Source of the DNA: Cytidiella melzeri
Lineage: Eukaryota; Basidiomycota; Agaricomycetes; Polyporales; Irpicaceae
DNA length: 64,000 bases
Reading direction: 5' to 3'
NCBI GenBank assembly: GCA_022592445.1
Contig: JABYQR010000021.1
Span: forward strand, 186,001 to 250,000
Shown here one piece after another: positions 45,504 through 57,907 of the stretch. The notes beneath the pieces were generated by a model. It saw nothing but the letters and a program-made list of their open reading frames with translations. It did not search any database and was not told the origin of the DNA. The position numbers and the translations under genes were made by a program. Each line of letters opens with the position of its first letter. Position 1 is the stretch's first letter.

Positions 45504-47640
45504 TTAGTCAAGGACAATCGCATCAATGTCAGTTTCAAGAACCTGTGAGGAAGGCCCCGGTACAGAGCCGTGTTGCGAAGACTCCTGCAACTCTTGCCCT
45601 TGAATACGAGAAAAGAGCTGTTGCATGAGTTTGTGAAAGGTATGTTGGGTATCCAGGTTTGATTCCATGCTTTCGATGATCCCTATGTGCATCTTGTAAG
45701 CTGAGTGGTAAGTATTGCACTTGACCGGATTCTTGTGCCCGCGCTGGAGCCCACGCTGAATAAAATCCAATGCAGCGTGCACCTGGGATTGAGTGGTTAG
45801 AAAGCTCGATGTGAGATGTAAATCTCACTCACAAGTGTTGCGGACAGTGCCAGTAGAGGAACAGGTAGTTCGTACTGATTACCTGCGGTCTTGAATGACT
45901 CTTTCACCGACGCAATGTACGACCCATTCTCTGCTTTGAAAAGCGGGCCGATGACATCACAGAATATTGGTAACAAGTAAGGCTTAGTCTTGTCCGGCCA
46001 GCGGGTCTGTGAAACCAACGGTGTCAATCGCATCTTGAGGTGGTATAGAGAGGGACTACTTGCCTCTGTGTCAAACACAAAGCAGTAGTTGTAGCTTTTG
46101 CCGTAGAACATCAGTGTTCGGACGGTCTCCTTGCGCTCTTCCTTGGACATCCTGCCATCCTCGACATGATATTGCGCCTTGACCATGTTGAAAGCAACAG
46201 CGGCCATAGCGGAACACCAATTTTCTGTACGATTGACGAGCTTAGTGTAAATAGTCATCAGTACAGTTTGTGCTTGCTCTAGATTGACCTACAATGCTAC
46301 ACAGTCCTCGAGCGTACATGCTCTCGTTGTGTATACAGACCTGTATGTCAGTGTCATCGACCTGTTCAGCTGCACGGGAGAGAACTGCGCAAAACCAATT
46401 CTTCGAGTCTTTTGGCCCCGGGAGAGCATGCTCCTGACAGAATTTGACAAAAACCATTGGAAGCGCAGTCTTGCATATCTTCTGCACGCGGGCGGTCTGG
46501 TTCGTCAAGTTGAGGTGGCCAGTTTGCTTCGGGGGCAGACGAGGTGAGTGTCAGTTGGCCATGTGGCTGGTTGACCGTAAGGAGTGCTGATTACAACAAC
46601 CTACAGCAGTATATATACGTAAGCAGCAGGCGCGAGGGTGCCGTGGATGCGTACTGTTTGTCCTTCAGGTGCAGGAGTGTGAGCGGCAGCATTTGATGTT
46701 GCCTGATTGGGACTGTCTGTGGTGGGCATTGAGTCAGGTCCTTGGCCGGGCGGAGCAAGCGGAGTCTGAGCAGGTTTTGGGTTGTGACGACGGGTATCTG
46801 TTGTGGCCGGTGCGGCTGTTGTAGATTTCTGTAGCTTTGAAGTGATAATAACATCCTTCGAGTCGAGCATGGTGAGTTAGGGTATGTGCGCAGATCAAGA
46901 CAATGAACGTACTTCAGCAGCAAGCTTCTTTGCCATATTGGATCGTTGTTGTGTACCTGCGCCTCGGTGAATAACAAGGGATCCGTCTGACTCAGCGGCC
47001 TCGTCATTGTCATCTTCCCCATCCTCGGAATCCAAGCCTTCTGAGTCTGTAGGAGAGTTCAACGGCTTGTCCTTTGCAATGTCAATGTCCATGGGCTCGT
47101 CTAGATGGTAGCCAAGTACAGTCAGTGACATGCGCAAAGAGAACAAGCCTTACACACCGTCATTGCCTGTTGCTGATTTGGTCTCCTCATCTGAGTCAGC
47201 AATTTGCGCTGGAGGTGGAATGTCTGTACAACTGCGTTAGCATAAGCACGAAGTGTAGTTCACATGGTTCTCACCTTGGTGTAGCACCCTGGCCGCCCCA
47301 TGTCTAGAGGTTACGGCGATGCTGGTATTATTGTTCTCTGTATGTACACGCTTGTGCGGCAAGTCGACTGTCGACGTGTTTCTTGATTGAACCCCAAGGT
47401 GATGCTTCTTGACATTGGGTGTTATCGCTTCTTTGCCCGAGTCCCATTAGCTTATAGGAACAACGTGAAAACATGCTGCTTACCTGCGGTACCGTGGCTG
47501 GCTTTGGGAGCTGCCGCTTTCCGAGTCCGTCGTTGCTTCTGTGTCATGGACCCAGTGTCGGAATCTGGTGGCCCATTTTCAAGAGACACGGACGTGTTTG
47601 CAGTGCTGTGGCAACTGCTGCGTTGGGTCTTGATAGGCAT
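45504..47640 (-). CDS. companion gene of the second Plavaka locus, possibly DUF6532-like
   Basis: The gene starts at 47640 (MPIKTQRSSCHSTANTSVSL) and has about nine exons. The N-terminal exons are low-complexity and nuclear-looking: basic (QKQRRTRKAAAPKAS), then acidic (LDSEDGEDDNDEAAESD), then Pro/Thr-rich. The C-terminal half is globular: NQTARVQKICKTALPMVFVK, NWFCAVLSRAAEQVDD, ENWCSAMAAVAFNMVKAQYH, KPYLLPIFCDVIGPLF, QYELPVPLLALSATL and HAALDFIQRGLQRGHKNPVK. This order resembles a multicopy Agaricomycete family I recall as DUF6532; the name is from memory. The stop is at 45504-45506. It is divergent from the Plavaka transposase, with 194 bp between start codons, a shared promoter arrangement. 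No in-frame stop was seen in the exons read. Confidence 0.6.
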
Positions 47641-47833
47641 GAAATGAAGTTGTCAAGCTGGCGGTTCACGACGGCAGGCGCTTATTATGAGAGGGAGGAG
47701 CAGGTTATATACTAAACAGCAGGCAGGTGGTGAGACCCGCCTATGTCCACAAGTAATCTCAACACAATGAACAAGTCAAAATATTGATATGTGCTGTTGG
47801 AATTCCTTGCCAAAGTCACTCACCATTATCAAC

Positions 47834-50800
47834 ATGACGTGTCGAACCAGCAGACACCAGGATGAACAGCTTATGGTATCCTGCTCTGGCTGTAACATGT
47901 TGTTCAGAGGGAGAATCAGGTACAGCAACTACCTCACATACACTAGCCGTCCAAGTTGCATCGCGGTGCGAGATGCTCGAGACCGTGACATAAGTCCTCC
48001 TACAGGGCAAGGTATTTGTTTGTTGTATTGCCTAATCACTCTTATCAGTCACTCTCAGCTGTACGACCCACAACAGAAAACCGACCTTCCAAGTCAATTC
48101 CCGACGCTGCTCCAGTATTTACTGGGGATTTCTTTGGCAAAGATTATAGCAATGCAGACTTGGGATGGCGAGATGAAGATGAAGAGATGTACAGCGGTAA
48201 CAATGACAGGCGCGACAAGGATGATGAGCACGACAAATGCAGTGAAGATGACAACAGCGAGGACTAGGAGGTAAATATTGAAGGCTATTGGGCGCCAAGT
48301 TGGGAACCGCAGGCGAGAGACTCTGTTTCAATACATGAGGACTACGAGCAAACAGCTGAGCAGAGAGGCAATGTTGAAGAGGAGATGAATACTGACATAC
48401 CTCGTACCTCTATACATGATCACGCGCGTCGTCCGGTTGTTGAAAAGTTCCCAGGCAATGTAGCTGGTGCCCCCGTCGACGCCAACCACAGTGATGCTCA
48501 CACTGCATACGAAGCAGCTCTTGGCCACTTCCTGCGTGGTGAAAATTCTTACTCGCCATTTGCCTCGAAGTTGGACTGGGAGATAGGGAAATGGGCAAAA
48601 CTGAGGGGGACTAGTCAGACGGCTTTCACAGAGCTTTTGGCTATAGACGAGGTAAGTCTTGATATCCATGAGGCAAGAGAGTACTCACCTATGTAATTAC
48701 CAGGTGCGAGAGCGACTAGGACTGTCATACAAGAACTCCTGTGAGCTGAACAAGTGCATTGACCAACTACCTGCTATTCGCCCTCAATTTGTTTGTGATG
48801 AGGCCATTGTCATGGGTGTAGCGTTCGACTTCTTCTATCGGGATACCGTAGAGTGTATCAGAGCACTCTTTGGTGATCCCGACTTCGCTCCGCACCTGGT
48901 CTTTGTCCCTGAGCGCCATTACTCCGATGAAGACCGCACTACACGCCTCTAGCATGATATGCACACAGGGAAATGGTGGTGGAGTACACAGGTATGTTTG
49001 AAGGTGTTCTGGTAACTTCCTGTCGTTGATTTGGATCCTTTGACTCAACGTAGAAGGCACTCGAGGAGAGGAAGCCTGGTGGTACCATCATTCCCGTCAT
49101 CATCTCATCCGACAAGACACAGCTCACGCTGTTCCGCAACAAGTCAGCGTATCCTGTCTACATGACAATAGGCAACCTTCCGAAAGGAATCCGAAGGAAA
49201 GGCTCCCGCCATGGCCAAATCCTTTTTGGATACCTCCCTGCCTCCCACTTCGACCACATCACAAGTGCAACAGAACGGCGTCGTATGGTCACTAGAGTCT
49301 TTCACACTTGTATGCGCGTTATTGTTGAGCCGCTGCAGCAAGCCGGCATTGACGGGATCTTACTCGCCAGCGGAGATGGAGTCGTTCGCCGCTGTCATCC
49401 CATCCTCTCGAACTATGTTGGCGACTACCCGGAGCAAGTCATGGTGACTTTGGTCAAGTACGGAGAATGCCCGACCTGCCCAATTCCTGCTGATGAACTT
49501 GAGTCTGGAGAGACTTTACCTCCTCGGGACGCACAGCGGATACGATACGCGCTTCAGAAAATACACAAAGGCCTTGATAGCTTCATCGAGGCCTGCTCTG
49601 ATGCTGGCATCAAACCGGTACCACATCCGTTCTGGGAGAATCTCCCCTACGTCAACATCTACCACTCAATCACTCCCGACATCCTCCACCAACTCTATCA
49701 AGGACTCATCAAACATCTCGTCGATTGGCTTAAGCACGCATTTGGAGCAACGGAGCTTGATGCGCGTTCTCGGCGTCTCCCGCTCAACCACAATGTCCAT
49801 CTATTCCACAAGGGTATCTCAAACCTTCAGCGTGTCTCAGGTGCCGAACATGCCCATATCTCGCAGATTTTACTAGGCCTGATTGTCGACCTCAGGCTAC
49901 CAGGTGAAGAATTGCCTGTGCGACTTGTGAAAGCAGTCTGTGCTTTACTCGACTTCTTGTATTAGGCTCGCTTCCCGATTCACAGCACCGTGACATTGAC
50001 AGCCGTAGACAGGGCTTGGAGCGCATGGCACGAGTACAAAGATGGTTTTCCAGACACCCACTACAACTTTCTGAAAGCGCACAACCCTGGCCATTATCGG
50101 TACTACATTGAGTTATTCGGCACTACTGACAACTACAACACCGAAAGCACCGAGCGTCTGCATATCGACTTCGCAAAGGACGCATACCATTCAACAAACC
50201 ATAAAGACGAGTTCCCGCAGATGACTCTCTGGTTTGAAAGACGAGAGAAGCTTTGGAGACACGACCAATACATCCGACATCGCCTCTTAGAACCATTGGA
50301 CGTACCCGTGCCTACGCACCAGACACATATCGTTATGACGAAACATCCATCCATGCCTGCCGTCTCTTTCGACAACCTAGCAATCCAATACGGTGCCGAC
50401 GACATCATCAATGCACTGGTAGGGTTTGTTGCCCAAATCACCAATCCACAGTCATCGAGACAGCAAATCGCGATAGCCGGAATGCAAATCCATCTTCCCA
50501 TGACCAGCGTGCCTGTCTTTCATAGGATTTGCATCTCGAATCCCACTCATCATGAATACAGCGACACGCCAAACCTTCTGGATGCAGTGCACATACAACC
50601 GGCGCGAGTGGATTCTCGTGGGCAAACAACAGCAGGGCGGTTTGATACAGTGTTGGTCGATATAGGCAATGGGCTCAGCAGCGACGTTTCCAGTGCGTTG
50701 CTCTATAACTGTAACTTGATTTTTTGCTCACCCGAACGTACCTTTCTAGATCTACGTGTCGCGCAGGTCCGCGTTGTCTTCTCACTGAAGGATCACCATT

Positions 50801-51114
50801 GCGAGCGACTATTTGGCAAACTCCATACTGAGGTCGCCACTCATCTTGCGTACGTTCAATGGTTCTCCAAGGTCATGCCAAGTTCGCAACATCGCCTGTA
50901 CAAGCTGAAGCGATGTTACATCCGGGACGCAGACACCAACTATCGAGGGGCCGAAGTCATTCCAGTGAACAAGATCAGGTGCAGCATTCAGCTCTTCCCT
51001 CAGTTCGGCTCTGGCACCGCGCCTCGTCAATGGACACCTGATAACATACTCGAAGAGTGCGAGACGTTCTATGCGAACCCGTTCACAAGTGACTACACAT
51101 ATGGTTTGTTGTAG
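47834..51114 (+). pseudogene. Plavaka-type transposase with three in-frame TAG codons
   Basis: Exons 47834-48011, 48059-48651, 48704-48991 and 49054-51114 join in one frame across 47-62 nt GT-AG introns. A zinc-finger start (CSGCNMLFRGRIRYSNYLTY) lacks the usual His. The core reads HTAYEAALGHFLR, SDKTQLTLFRNKSAYPVYMT, GNLPKGIRRKGSRHGQ, VGDYPEQVMVTLVKYGECPT, HPFWENLPYVNIYHSITPDI, FGTTDNYNTESTERLHIDFA and HKDEFPQMTLWFERREKL. TAG interrupts it at 48265-48267, 48950-48952 (before HDMHTGKWWW) and 49963-49965 (after LLDFLY). No other break was found, so it is a recently silenced copy. It belongs to a different lineage from the copy at 18101. Confidence 0.85.
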
Positions 51115-51566
51115 CGTAGTTTCCTATCATTTACCGATGTCATACATTAAATTGTCAATACACGGGACTCTAATAATCATGCTACACGTAGTGAGTAACT
51201 TTGCGCACAATGATATTCCTATCGTTTTCTCACCATTTGCACAGTTGCGTGTCACGCAAACGAGATTCGCCATGTGTATCTGCCGAGCGTGCGATTTGCG
51301 CTATTATACCTGCTTGCGCTCCGTGTGCACTGGAGGTTTTTCCTGATGAGGGACGTGGGCACATGTTGGAATGCGGTAGCAGATCCGGTGTTATTAGACG
51401 GGCCTGCGGAAGCGTTACTCCTGCCATAGAAGAGTCAGTCAACACGAAAGTGCCGCATGGATGGAATGCATTGTGGGTCTTGCCACAGGGACTCGCGTCA
51501 TGCGTTGTTGTTGACCGTTTGGGAGTATGCCCACTGCCTGTCGAATAGTAAGCGTCCTGGTAGAGA
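51115..51566. other. right flank of the second Plavaka locus
   Basis: No gene was recognised. The stretch separates the transposase stop from the xylanase fragment and may contain the element end. Confidence 0.45.
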
Positions 51567-51982
51567 TCAACAGTAGGGGGCGGTGAAGGCGTTCATGTTC
51601 GCCTCCAAGGTCGACGCTGAAGGGAGTTCACCGAGGATCCAGTGGTTCTGGAGACCTATGCCGTCGAGGGGAACGTTGGCGGGTTTTAAGGTCTGCACGA
51701 GGGTCTGCATTGCCGTGGACTTTGCGCCGGGGTATTCGATGTTGTAGTCGTTGATGTAGAGCTTTGCGGTTGGGACGGCGGCGCGAGCGGCGGTTAGGGC
51801 GATTTGGACGTACGAAGTGCCGAGGGTGTTGTAGAAGACGTCCGTTCGCCAGGTACCGTCGTCGTTGAACGTTTCTAGAAGAGGTTTCGAGTGTGAACAC
51901 AGTTCGGATCACCCTACCACTGGCAGCCAAGACAGGATTGGACATACCGTTCACAACATCCCACGAATCTGTTCGAAGGCGA
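51567..51982 (-). pseudogene. GH10 endo-1,4-beta-xylanase fragment
   Basis: On the minus strand the frame reads DSWDVVNE, then after an intron (about 51948-51888) TFNDDGTWRTDVFYNTLG, YVQIALTAARAAVPTAKLYI, NDYNIEYPGAK and VPLDGIGLQNHWILGE, followed by a stop at 51567-51569. WDVVNE holds the GH10 acid/base Glu, and the LYINDYN and DGIGLQNH blocks are diagnostic. The sequence upstream of the WDVVNE exon is not GH10, and the frame ends before the ITELD-type nucleophile block. The piece therefore covers only the middle of the barrel and cannot be an active enzyme. Confidence 0.8.
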
Positions 51983-52488
51983 TGATCAATCGAGCAGAAA
52001 GAGCAGCAGAAAGGTGAAAGACATACATCTACAAACAGGAATGAAATGTGAGCGAGAGATATTAAAACAACAATCGTGCGCAGCTGCTAGCGTTATTAAC
52101 GCCAGAGCGACGGAGCAACACAGGGTGAGACGCGAGAGAGGGAGTGAGGAACGAGCTGAGACATCGCGATATCGATGCATCAGAGAAAGAACAAAGGTGT
52201 ACAGGCGCGCACTTGGGGAAGAGCGGCCATGTCTATCTACTTGTAAGGGTAAGCTCAATATCTAGCCTCCTGAACCTATGAATGATCGTTGATGTCGATC
52301 GAAACAGTTTTCTACTAGTGCGGTGCCTCAAGATTACCCCTCAAAAACGACTGCTAGGCGGCAGTCATGTACATAGCACTGGCTCCTTGCCGGTCTCAGA
52401 CGTCGCTCGTCCGCCAACACCGCCAACACCCACATTTTGAACCTCAAGCCTGAGTTCTCGCCCCTCTTCCCTCACCGTTTGCAGGTAA
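51983..52488. other. intergenic region
   Basis: The minus strand shows no continuation of the xylanase, and the plus strand presumably holds the promoter of the membrane-protein gene at 52489. No motif stands out. Confidence 0.45.
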
Positions 52489-54187
52489 ATGTCTGGCAAC
52501 GCTGAGCTAGCCCACGAGATCAGTTTACTGTCAGTACAATCCATTTCATCCCATTCGTGCTGTCACTCACACCCGTCTGTAGCTATGCCGATGCTTACCT
52601 AGTGCTATCTGCAAACGGTACGACACTCCTCGTCGCTATGTCTGTCTCGCTTATAGCCAACCTTTGCACAGTGCTACTAGTCTATGAATATTGTATCACC
52701 TTCTTATCAGAGGTTGATGCAATATGGAGTCGTAAATGGACTTTGGCAACATGGCTGTACGTGCTGGTTCGCTACACTGCGCTAGTTTCAACAGCGCTTC
52801 GATTCTCAGCGATGATCCCGGCATACGCTTCGGTATGTGCTCACTGCTCTATGATGTCCATTGAACGGGCTAACGCTCTCGACTCTCTGCAGAGGTACGA
52901 AAAGCATACACTAGTAGGCCAAGACAGACTTTCATGATTGTCTTAGCTGCTTAGGACAGTCCATTGCATTGGATATAGCAATCATTGCAAAGTTCTTATA
53001 CTTCGCTGGTGAGCACTGTTGCGGCTAGTCACTTGCGCGACGGTGGTCACACATATGACCACAGTATTCTCCGCCATAAGAGTATATGCGGTTTGGGAAG
53101 GCAATCTGCTCATCAGCGGTGTAGTCTTCGTGCTGGCCCTCGTGCCGTTCGCAACAAATATAGTGAGCTGTGTTTCATCTCACAATCAATGGCGTGTCTT
53201 TGTTATGTCCTGACACTTGTATAGGTTCATTTCTCCACCCTCACCATCATCATAGTACCAGCGCAGTTCGCAGTATTCGAAAGCTGCGCTGGACAGGCCA
53301 GAACTTCTGCGCAGTTTAATCTAGGGTGCGTAAAATACAAATCGTGCTGATTGGTGCTGAATGATCATTACAGAAGTACGCCCCTTTTCATCCGTCTCCG
53401 AATTTGATGATGGACTCCTACTGAGTTGTGTTGGTCTGACAGTGTCGTTGACCACACGCCTTGCGGCAATACTTGCCGATGTCATCGTTATCATTGCTAC
53501 CTGGTCAAAAACCTTCCAAACATACCGGGATGCCCGACGACACGGATTCGCTGCCCCTTTGGTCACACTACTCCTCCGAGATGGTGAGTTTCTTTCAGCA
53601 CTCACCTCGATACTGCTGACTCATCGACATGATCCTCTAGGCACGATATATTTCATGTGAGCATGTCCCAAGATTACACCGCTTCCAAAAACTGACATAA
53701 AGGCATCAGTGTCCTACTCATCATGAATGTTCTTGTCGTGCTGTGTAACAACGTAGTAAGTGTGCCCAGGTCAATGTCCACATTCAGTGAAGCTAAGACT
53801 CTCTTCAGCCACCCTTGGAAAAATTTGACTTTGCATCACCATTCTTGGAAAAGTAGGTGTATTCTCTCTTTGTAGCTGCTGTATTTCTAATCGGATTTCG
53901 GGAATGACTTGCACGAATTTAGCTTCACCTCCATCATCATGTGCCGCTTGATCATCAACTTGCGTCAGGTTCATCATGACAACACAGTCGTGAACCCCAG
54001 CCGCTATACAACTACTATACAGTTCGCAGCTGATATGGGACAACCTTTGTACTCCGCAAGCATGGACAACGGCCGTGGAATATCTGCAGGCTCGGCAACA
54101 GGGATGGAATCCATGGAGCTCCGTGAAGTTGATACATATGAGAAGGACAGGGGTCAATTTGTCGAGCAGCCGGTGACTGCATGCTAA
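52489..54187 (+). CDS. multi-pass membrane protein, DUF6533 type
   Basis: The gene starts at 52489 (MSGNAELAHEISLL) and has about nine short exons. The DUF6533 core is recognisable: LLVYEYCITFLSEVDAIWSR, KWTLATWLYVLVRYTALVST. Further membrane segments follow: VFSAIRVYAVWEGNLLISGV, VFVLALVPFATNI, VHFSTLTIIIVPAQFAVFE, LADVIVIIATWSKTFQTYRD and VLLIMNVLVVL, with the loop ARRHGFAAPLVTLLLRDGTI Y. The C-terminal tail is cytosolic-looking (SRYTTTIQF, MELREVDTYEKDRG) and ends at 54187. The layout of about seven helices resembles orphan receptor-like proteins that are numerous in Agaricomycetes. The ligand and role are unknown. Individual splice sites are approximate, but the order and frame of the hydrophobic exons are convincing. 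Confidence 0.75.
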
Positions 54188-54337
54188 TCGGTATCTTGAC
54201 GGTTTATTTATTGTAAACGCTGCAAGCTTTAACCAACAGCTAAATTTTGAGGATCTCGACTTGATACACTCTTCTGTTGTACGCAATACAGCCTTCAATG
54301 CAATACTGTACATATGTGAAAGTGAATTATGCAGAGC

Positions 54338-55285
54338 TCAACACGGGTAGGCCGGGTACGATATCCAACTTCCGTCGTCAATGCCAACGTTCTCACAAGT
54401 GTCTGCCGTAGATGGCCGCGAGCTCAGTTCCCCTGAACTATTCGGCTGCCCGTCGCGGCGCATCTCTGAGGACATGGACAGTTCGCTGTAAGAGCTTCGC
54501 CCGCCAAAAGCCGTGAGAGAAGGCATTGTAACAAGTGTTTGTCGCACGATGGTCTCCGTAGGGCTGGTGCACTGGCTTCCGAGATGACGAGGTGGAGGTG
54601 ACAAGCCAAGTGGGTCCAATGAGACACGTTCTCTGACGCTGGGAACCGAGGAGATTTGTTGTTGCAGCATCGGCCTCAGCAATATATGTCTGGGGATGAT
54701 TGTCGCAGATGCCGGTCGATCTGCCATGTGTGTATCTGTCCGTGCTAGAGACGGCATATCGTCTAAACGCAGGGTTTTAGGGTCTCCTAGGCTCCATGAA
54801 GCTTTGAGGAACCACCTAAATTTGCAACTCAGATATAGTAATGGCTAGGTTGTGTCTCGATGAGGTTGTGGACCTTGTGTAGGGAGTATACCACTCACCA
54901 ACGTGAAGCTGATGCCAAAGGCCGCCATCGTCACGGTTAGATAAGAGCTGCCCCGTACGACGGCTGCTTCAAAAATCAACGTACATAATAGCATCTGCCG
55001 CACAGAATGCCTGTATCATTGGATGATCCTGAAGCGCGTCCAAATTATCTGGAATCACTTGGAAAGCGATGGACGGGATCACTGTGGCTATGGAGTGAGC
55101 TAGTGTTGTCACCACGAAGGCCTTTACAATTGCATGTTTGGGAGCTGGCGTTGCAAGCAAAGCGCACAGTAATACAGCACCTATAAGCTAACAACCAAGC
55201 TATTCAGAGTTGAAGCTGCAAGCCCTGACATAGCGTGACTTACCTCTAGCACGATTACAACAATCGACAAAACATCTTTGTCCAT
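54338..55285 (-). CDS. predicted membrane protein, family unknown
   Basis: The minus-strand start at 55285 reads MDKDVLSIVVIVLE, then after an intron LIGAVLLCALLATPAPKHAI and VKAFVVTTLAHSIATVIPSI, then an exon with SSYLTVTMAAFGISFTLV. The last exon (from about 54757) gives a Ser/Pro-rich hydrophilic tail ending in DGSWISYPAYPC with a stop at 54338-54340. Three or four hydrophobic helices followed by a long tail suggest a small membrane protein. One junction, near 54970-54980, was not resolved. The gene converges with the DUF6533-type gene, with 150 bp between them, and is possibly a related receptor-like protein that lost or diverged in its N-terminal part. Confidence 0.5.
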
Positions 55286-56102
55286 TGAGGATGCAAACGA
55301 CGAGTGTGGCACAAAAGGGGGTTGCGTGAGCTCACCTGGAGGAGCTTGAGCTCGGAGTCAGGACATGGAGGGAAATGTTGAGAAAGCCGGATGTCCCAAG
55401 ACTTCTTCTACCCAGCGTTACTATGACAGGTTTCACATCCTGTTCATCTGTTCGTCAAGTAACCAGCGTACAGCCCAGGGAAAATGATGGGGAAAGTGTG
55501 ATTATCCGCAGCTTTTGAGTAGAGAAGAGATGCGTGAGACGCACCGTCAGTTCCCTGTGAGCATCGAGCCCATCTTGGGCGGTGAAGATGTGGATTCATC
55601 AGTCAACAACATTGGCTGATATGTCTCTGTGCTTCCCGACAGATGTTGGACTGCCGCATTGCGCCGAAATTGGCTGCATACGTGCCATAGGTTGTTTCTC
55701 ACTGCAGCTCTGGGAGAATCAGTGCGTCAGAGTGGTAGTGGCGATACTATTCAGAAACCAGCATAGACTGGATTGCGAAACACAATGAGCTCCAGCATTA
55801 AGGAGACAGTACATCACTGATCCTGCGACAAATGTCTTGTCATCAAAGGCGACTTGAGGAGACCTGGTGGATGTAGTATGTAAAGTGGTAAGTGGGTAAA
55901 GGCAGGATAGTTTGCGAGCGGGGCGATGGAACGATCTGTCATTCCCACGCTTAAGCATAACGCTGCCCTCGCCACCACTCCCCATTCCCCTCCCGTTCAT
56001 TGCTCGTGTTCTCCGCAATCTTCACTTTAATCACTCCTCTTCATCCTATAGTCGCGTTATTAGCCCTTTTCTACTTAGAGCTTTGCTCCACGTTAATTCA
56101 GC
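55286..56102. other. intergenic region before the LINE ORF1
   Basis: No gene was recognised. The last ~200 bp are pyrimidine-rich and may be the 5'-UTR of the LINE-type element starting at 56103. Confidence 0.45.
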
Positions 56103-57907
56103 ATGTCTGCCGAGCCTCTGGACGCAGACATGGTATCACCCACGTCTCAGCAATCTTTAAAATATCTCACCCCATCGCCCCCGGGCCTCCAAGCTGAGTT
56201 TAATCAGCTGCTTCCTCCCCCCCCTTTAGAGACTCTCCCCGTTCAATACTTTAATCCTGCTCAATCCGCTCCAGCCAGCTACGCATCGCAGGCCGCACAA
56301 CCCGCTGCCCCTCAGACGCAAATCCTCGACGAAGGCGCAGATTTGTGGGGAGACGATGTCTCCTCGGACCTGCCCTGCAACGCCCACCTCCCTTGCGAAA
56401 GCGAGGACCAGATTAGCGAATCACTTCCAGTGTTCGCAGCCACACTTTCCACCCTCGCCGCCTTCCTTACAGAGCCTATGGTCATGCACCGCATTTGGGA
56501 TCTCGTGCGACAGACCAAAGAGTTTGACAACACCATCACCTCCATCTTTAACAACCTCCGAAGCCTCGTCAACCAGTGGAACAATACCGTGGATGACAAA
56601 CTTGCCATCCAGCGCTCTGTATCCGCCCCATCCATGCGAAGTGCGCTCACCTCGAACGCAGCACCTGCAACCTCTCATGCCCATTCTACGCCGCCAGTGA
56701 TACATCCGACTCACACCCTCAGCACTACCCAGCGACCATTCCGAGTGGGGGATGTGCCCACTCATTACACCGTCCAGAGCACCCTTCCCTTCACCACCGC
56801 TTCCAAACAGCAACCACCTCCCATCCCCATGGCCAATCGCCCTGCTCCCTCATACGCCCAGGCCGTCAAATCGCGACCTGCCAATACACTCCTTAACATC
56901 ACATCCGCTCTTGCCACTGCCATGCCTGACGCTCCAGCCAGGGCTCTACTCACGATGGCTACAAAGATGATCCCTGCGCCCAGCAACCGGGCAGTCCCCC
57001 GGCATGCTCCGCACAACACATCCAAGGTTATTACGGTAAAGCCGTCCAGCGGCAATGTCTCAGTGTCCGAGATCCCTAATGACGAACAGCTTCTCAGTGC
57101 CTTCTCGCTCGTGTACGAGGAGGCCAAGATGGAGAATTGCATCCCCCAGTATGCCCCTGAGATTCTATTTGTGCGTTGGCTCAACAACGCACTGCATCTC
57201 CAGTTCCGTTCTTCGCCCTGCAACGGCACGGAGGCAGTCGATGAGTCCTTCTGGACTGATTGCCCTGGCCTGAGCAGCGCAATCCTGGCTTGCTCCAAGT
57301 TTTGCTTCTGCAACGGTGTTCTATACCGACGTGTTCCATTCTCTAACCCGTCCACTGCTACTACTGACGAGTCCATCCAACAGATCAAGGAAGCGCTCTT
57401 AGGCCAGTATGCTTGGGAAGGTGTGACCATGATCGGCAACCCGAGGGTTCAGATATCTGAAGGGTCCTCCTTCGGAACTGTGTTTGTAGACTTCTACAAC
57501 AGTTCCACCTCATGATGCATGTGCCAAATCATGCGTCAAATTGTCTACCTGAACGGCAGCACCTGCCGGACTTTCCAGGCGCACAACTTTAGGCCTGCGA
57601 CCCCCCGCTGTGCGATATGCCAGCACTGGGGCCACCCGGCAGACATATGCCGCTCCCAAGTGGTACGTTGTCCAGTCTGCGTGCAGCCTCACAATGAGCG
57701 CAATCATGAATATTTAGCACCCCTCGCTGCCACTAAATGCTTTAACTGCGGTGAGCCTTACCACTCAGACTCCCCTTACTGTCCTTTCTTCCAGCATCGA
57801 TGCAACCGTGAGTGGATTCAGGCACATCAGCCATCCTCACAGCCCGCGCACCAAGCTCCGCATAACAACTTCCAACAAGTTGCGTGCTCCAAGCGCAACA
57901 CTTGCGT
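56103..57907 (+). pseudogene. LINE (non-LTR retrotransposon) ORF1 protein, cut by a gypsy insertion
   Basis: The frame starts at 56103 (MSAEPLDADMVSPTSQQSLK), is Pro/Ser/Ala-rich to about residue 300, and becomes globular near its end (VSEIPNDEQLLSAFSLVYEE, ILFVRWLNNALHLQF, VFVDFYNSSTS). A TGA at 57513-57515 interrupts it, and the same frame continues to the LTR. The C-terminal part has three gag-type zinc knuckles: CAICQHWGHPADIC (CX2CX4HX4C), a degenerate CPVCVQPHNERNHEYL, and CFNCGEPYHSDSPYC, followed by CPFFQHRCNREW, which is typical of basidiomycete LINE ORF1 proteins. It would package element RNA. No endonuclease or RT follows within the window because the gypsy element inserts at 57908. 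Confidence 0.75.
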
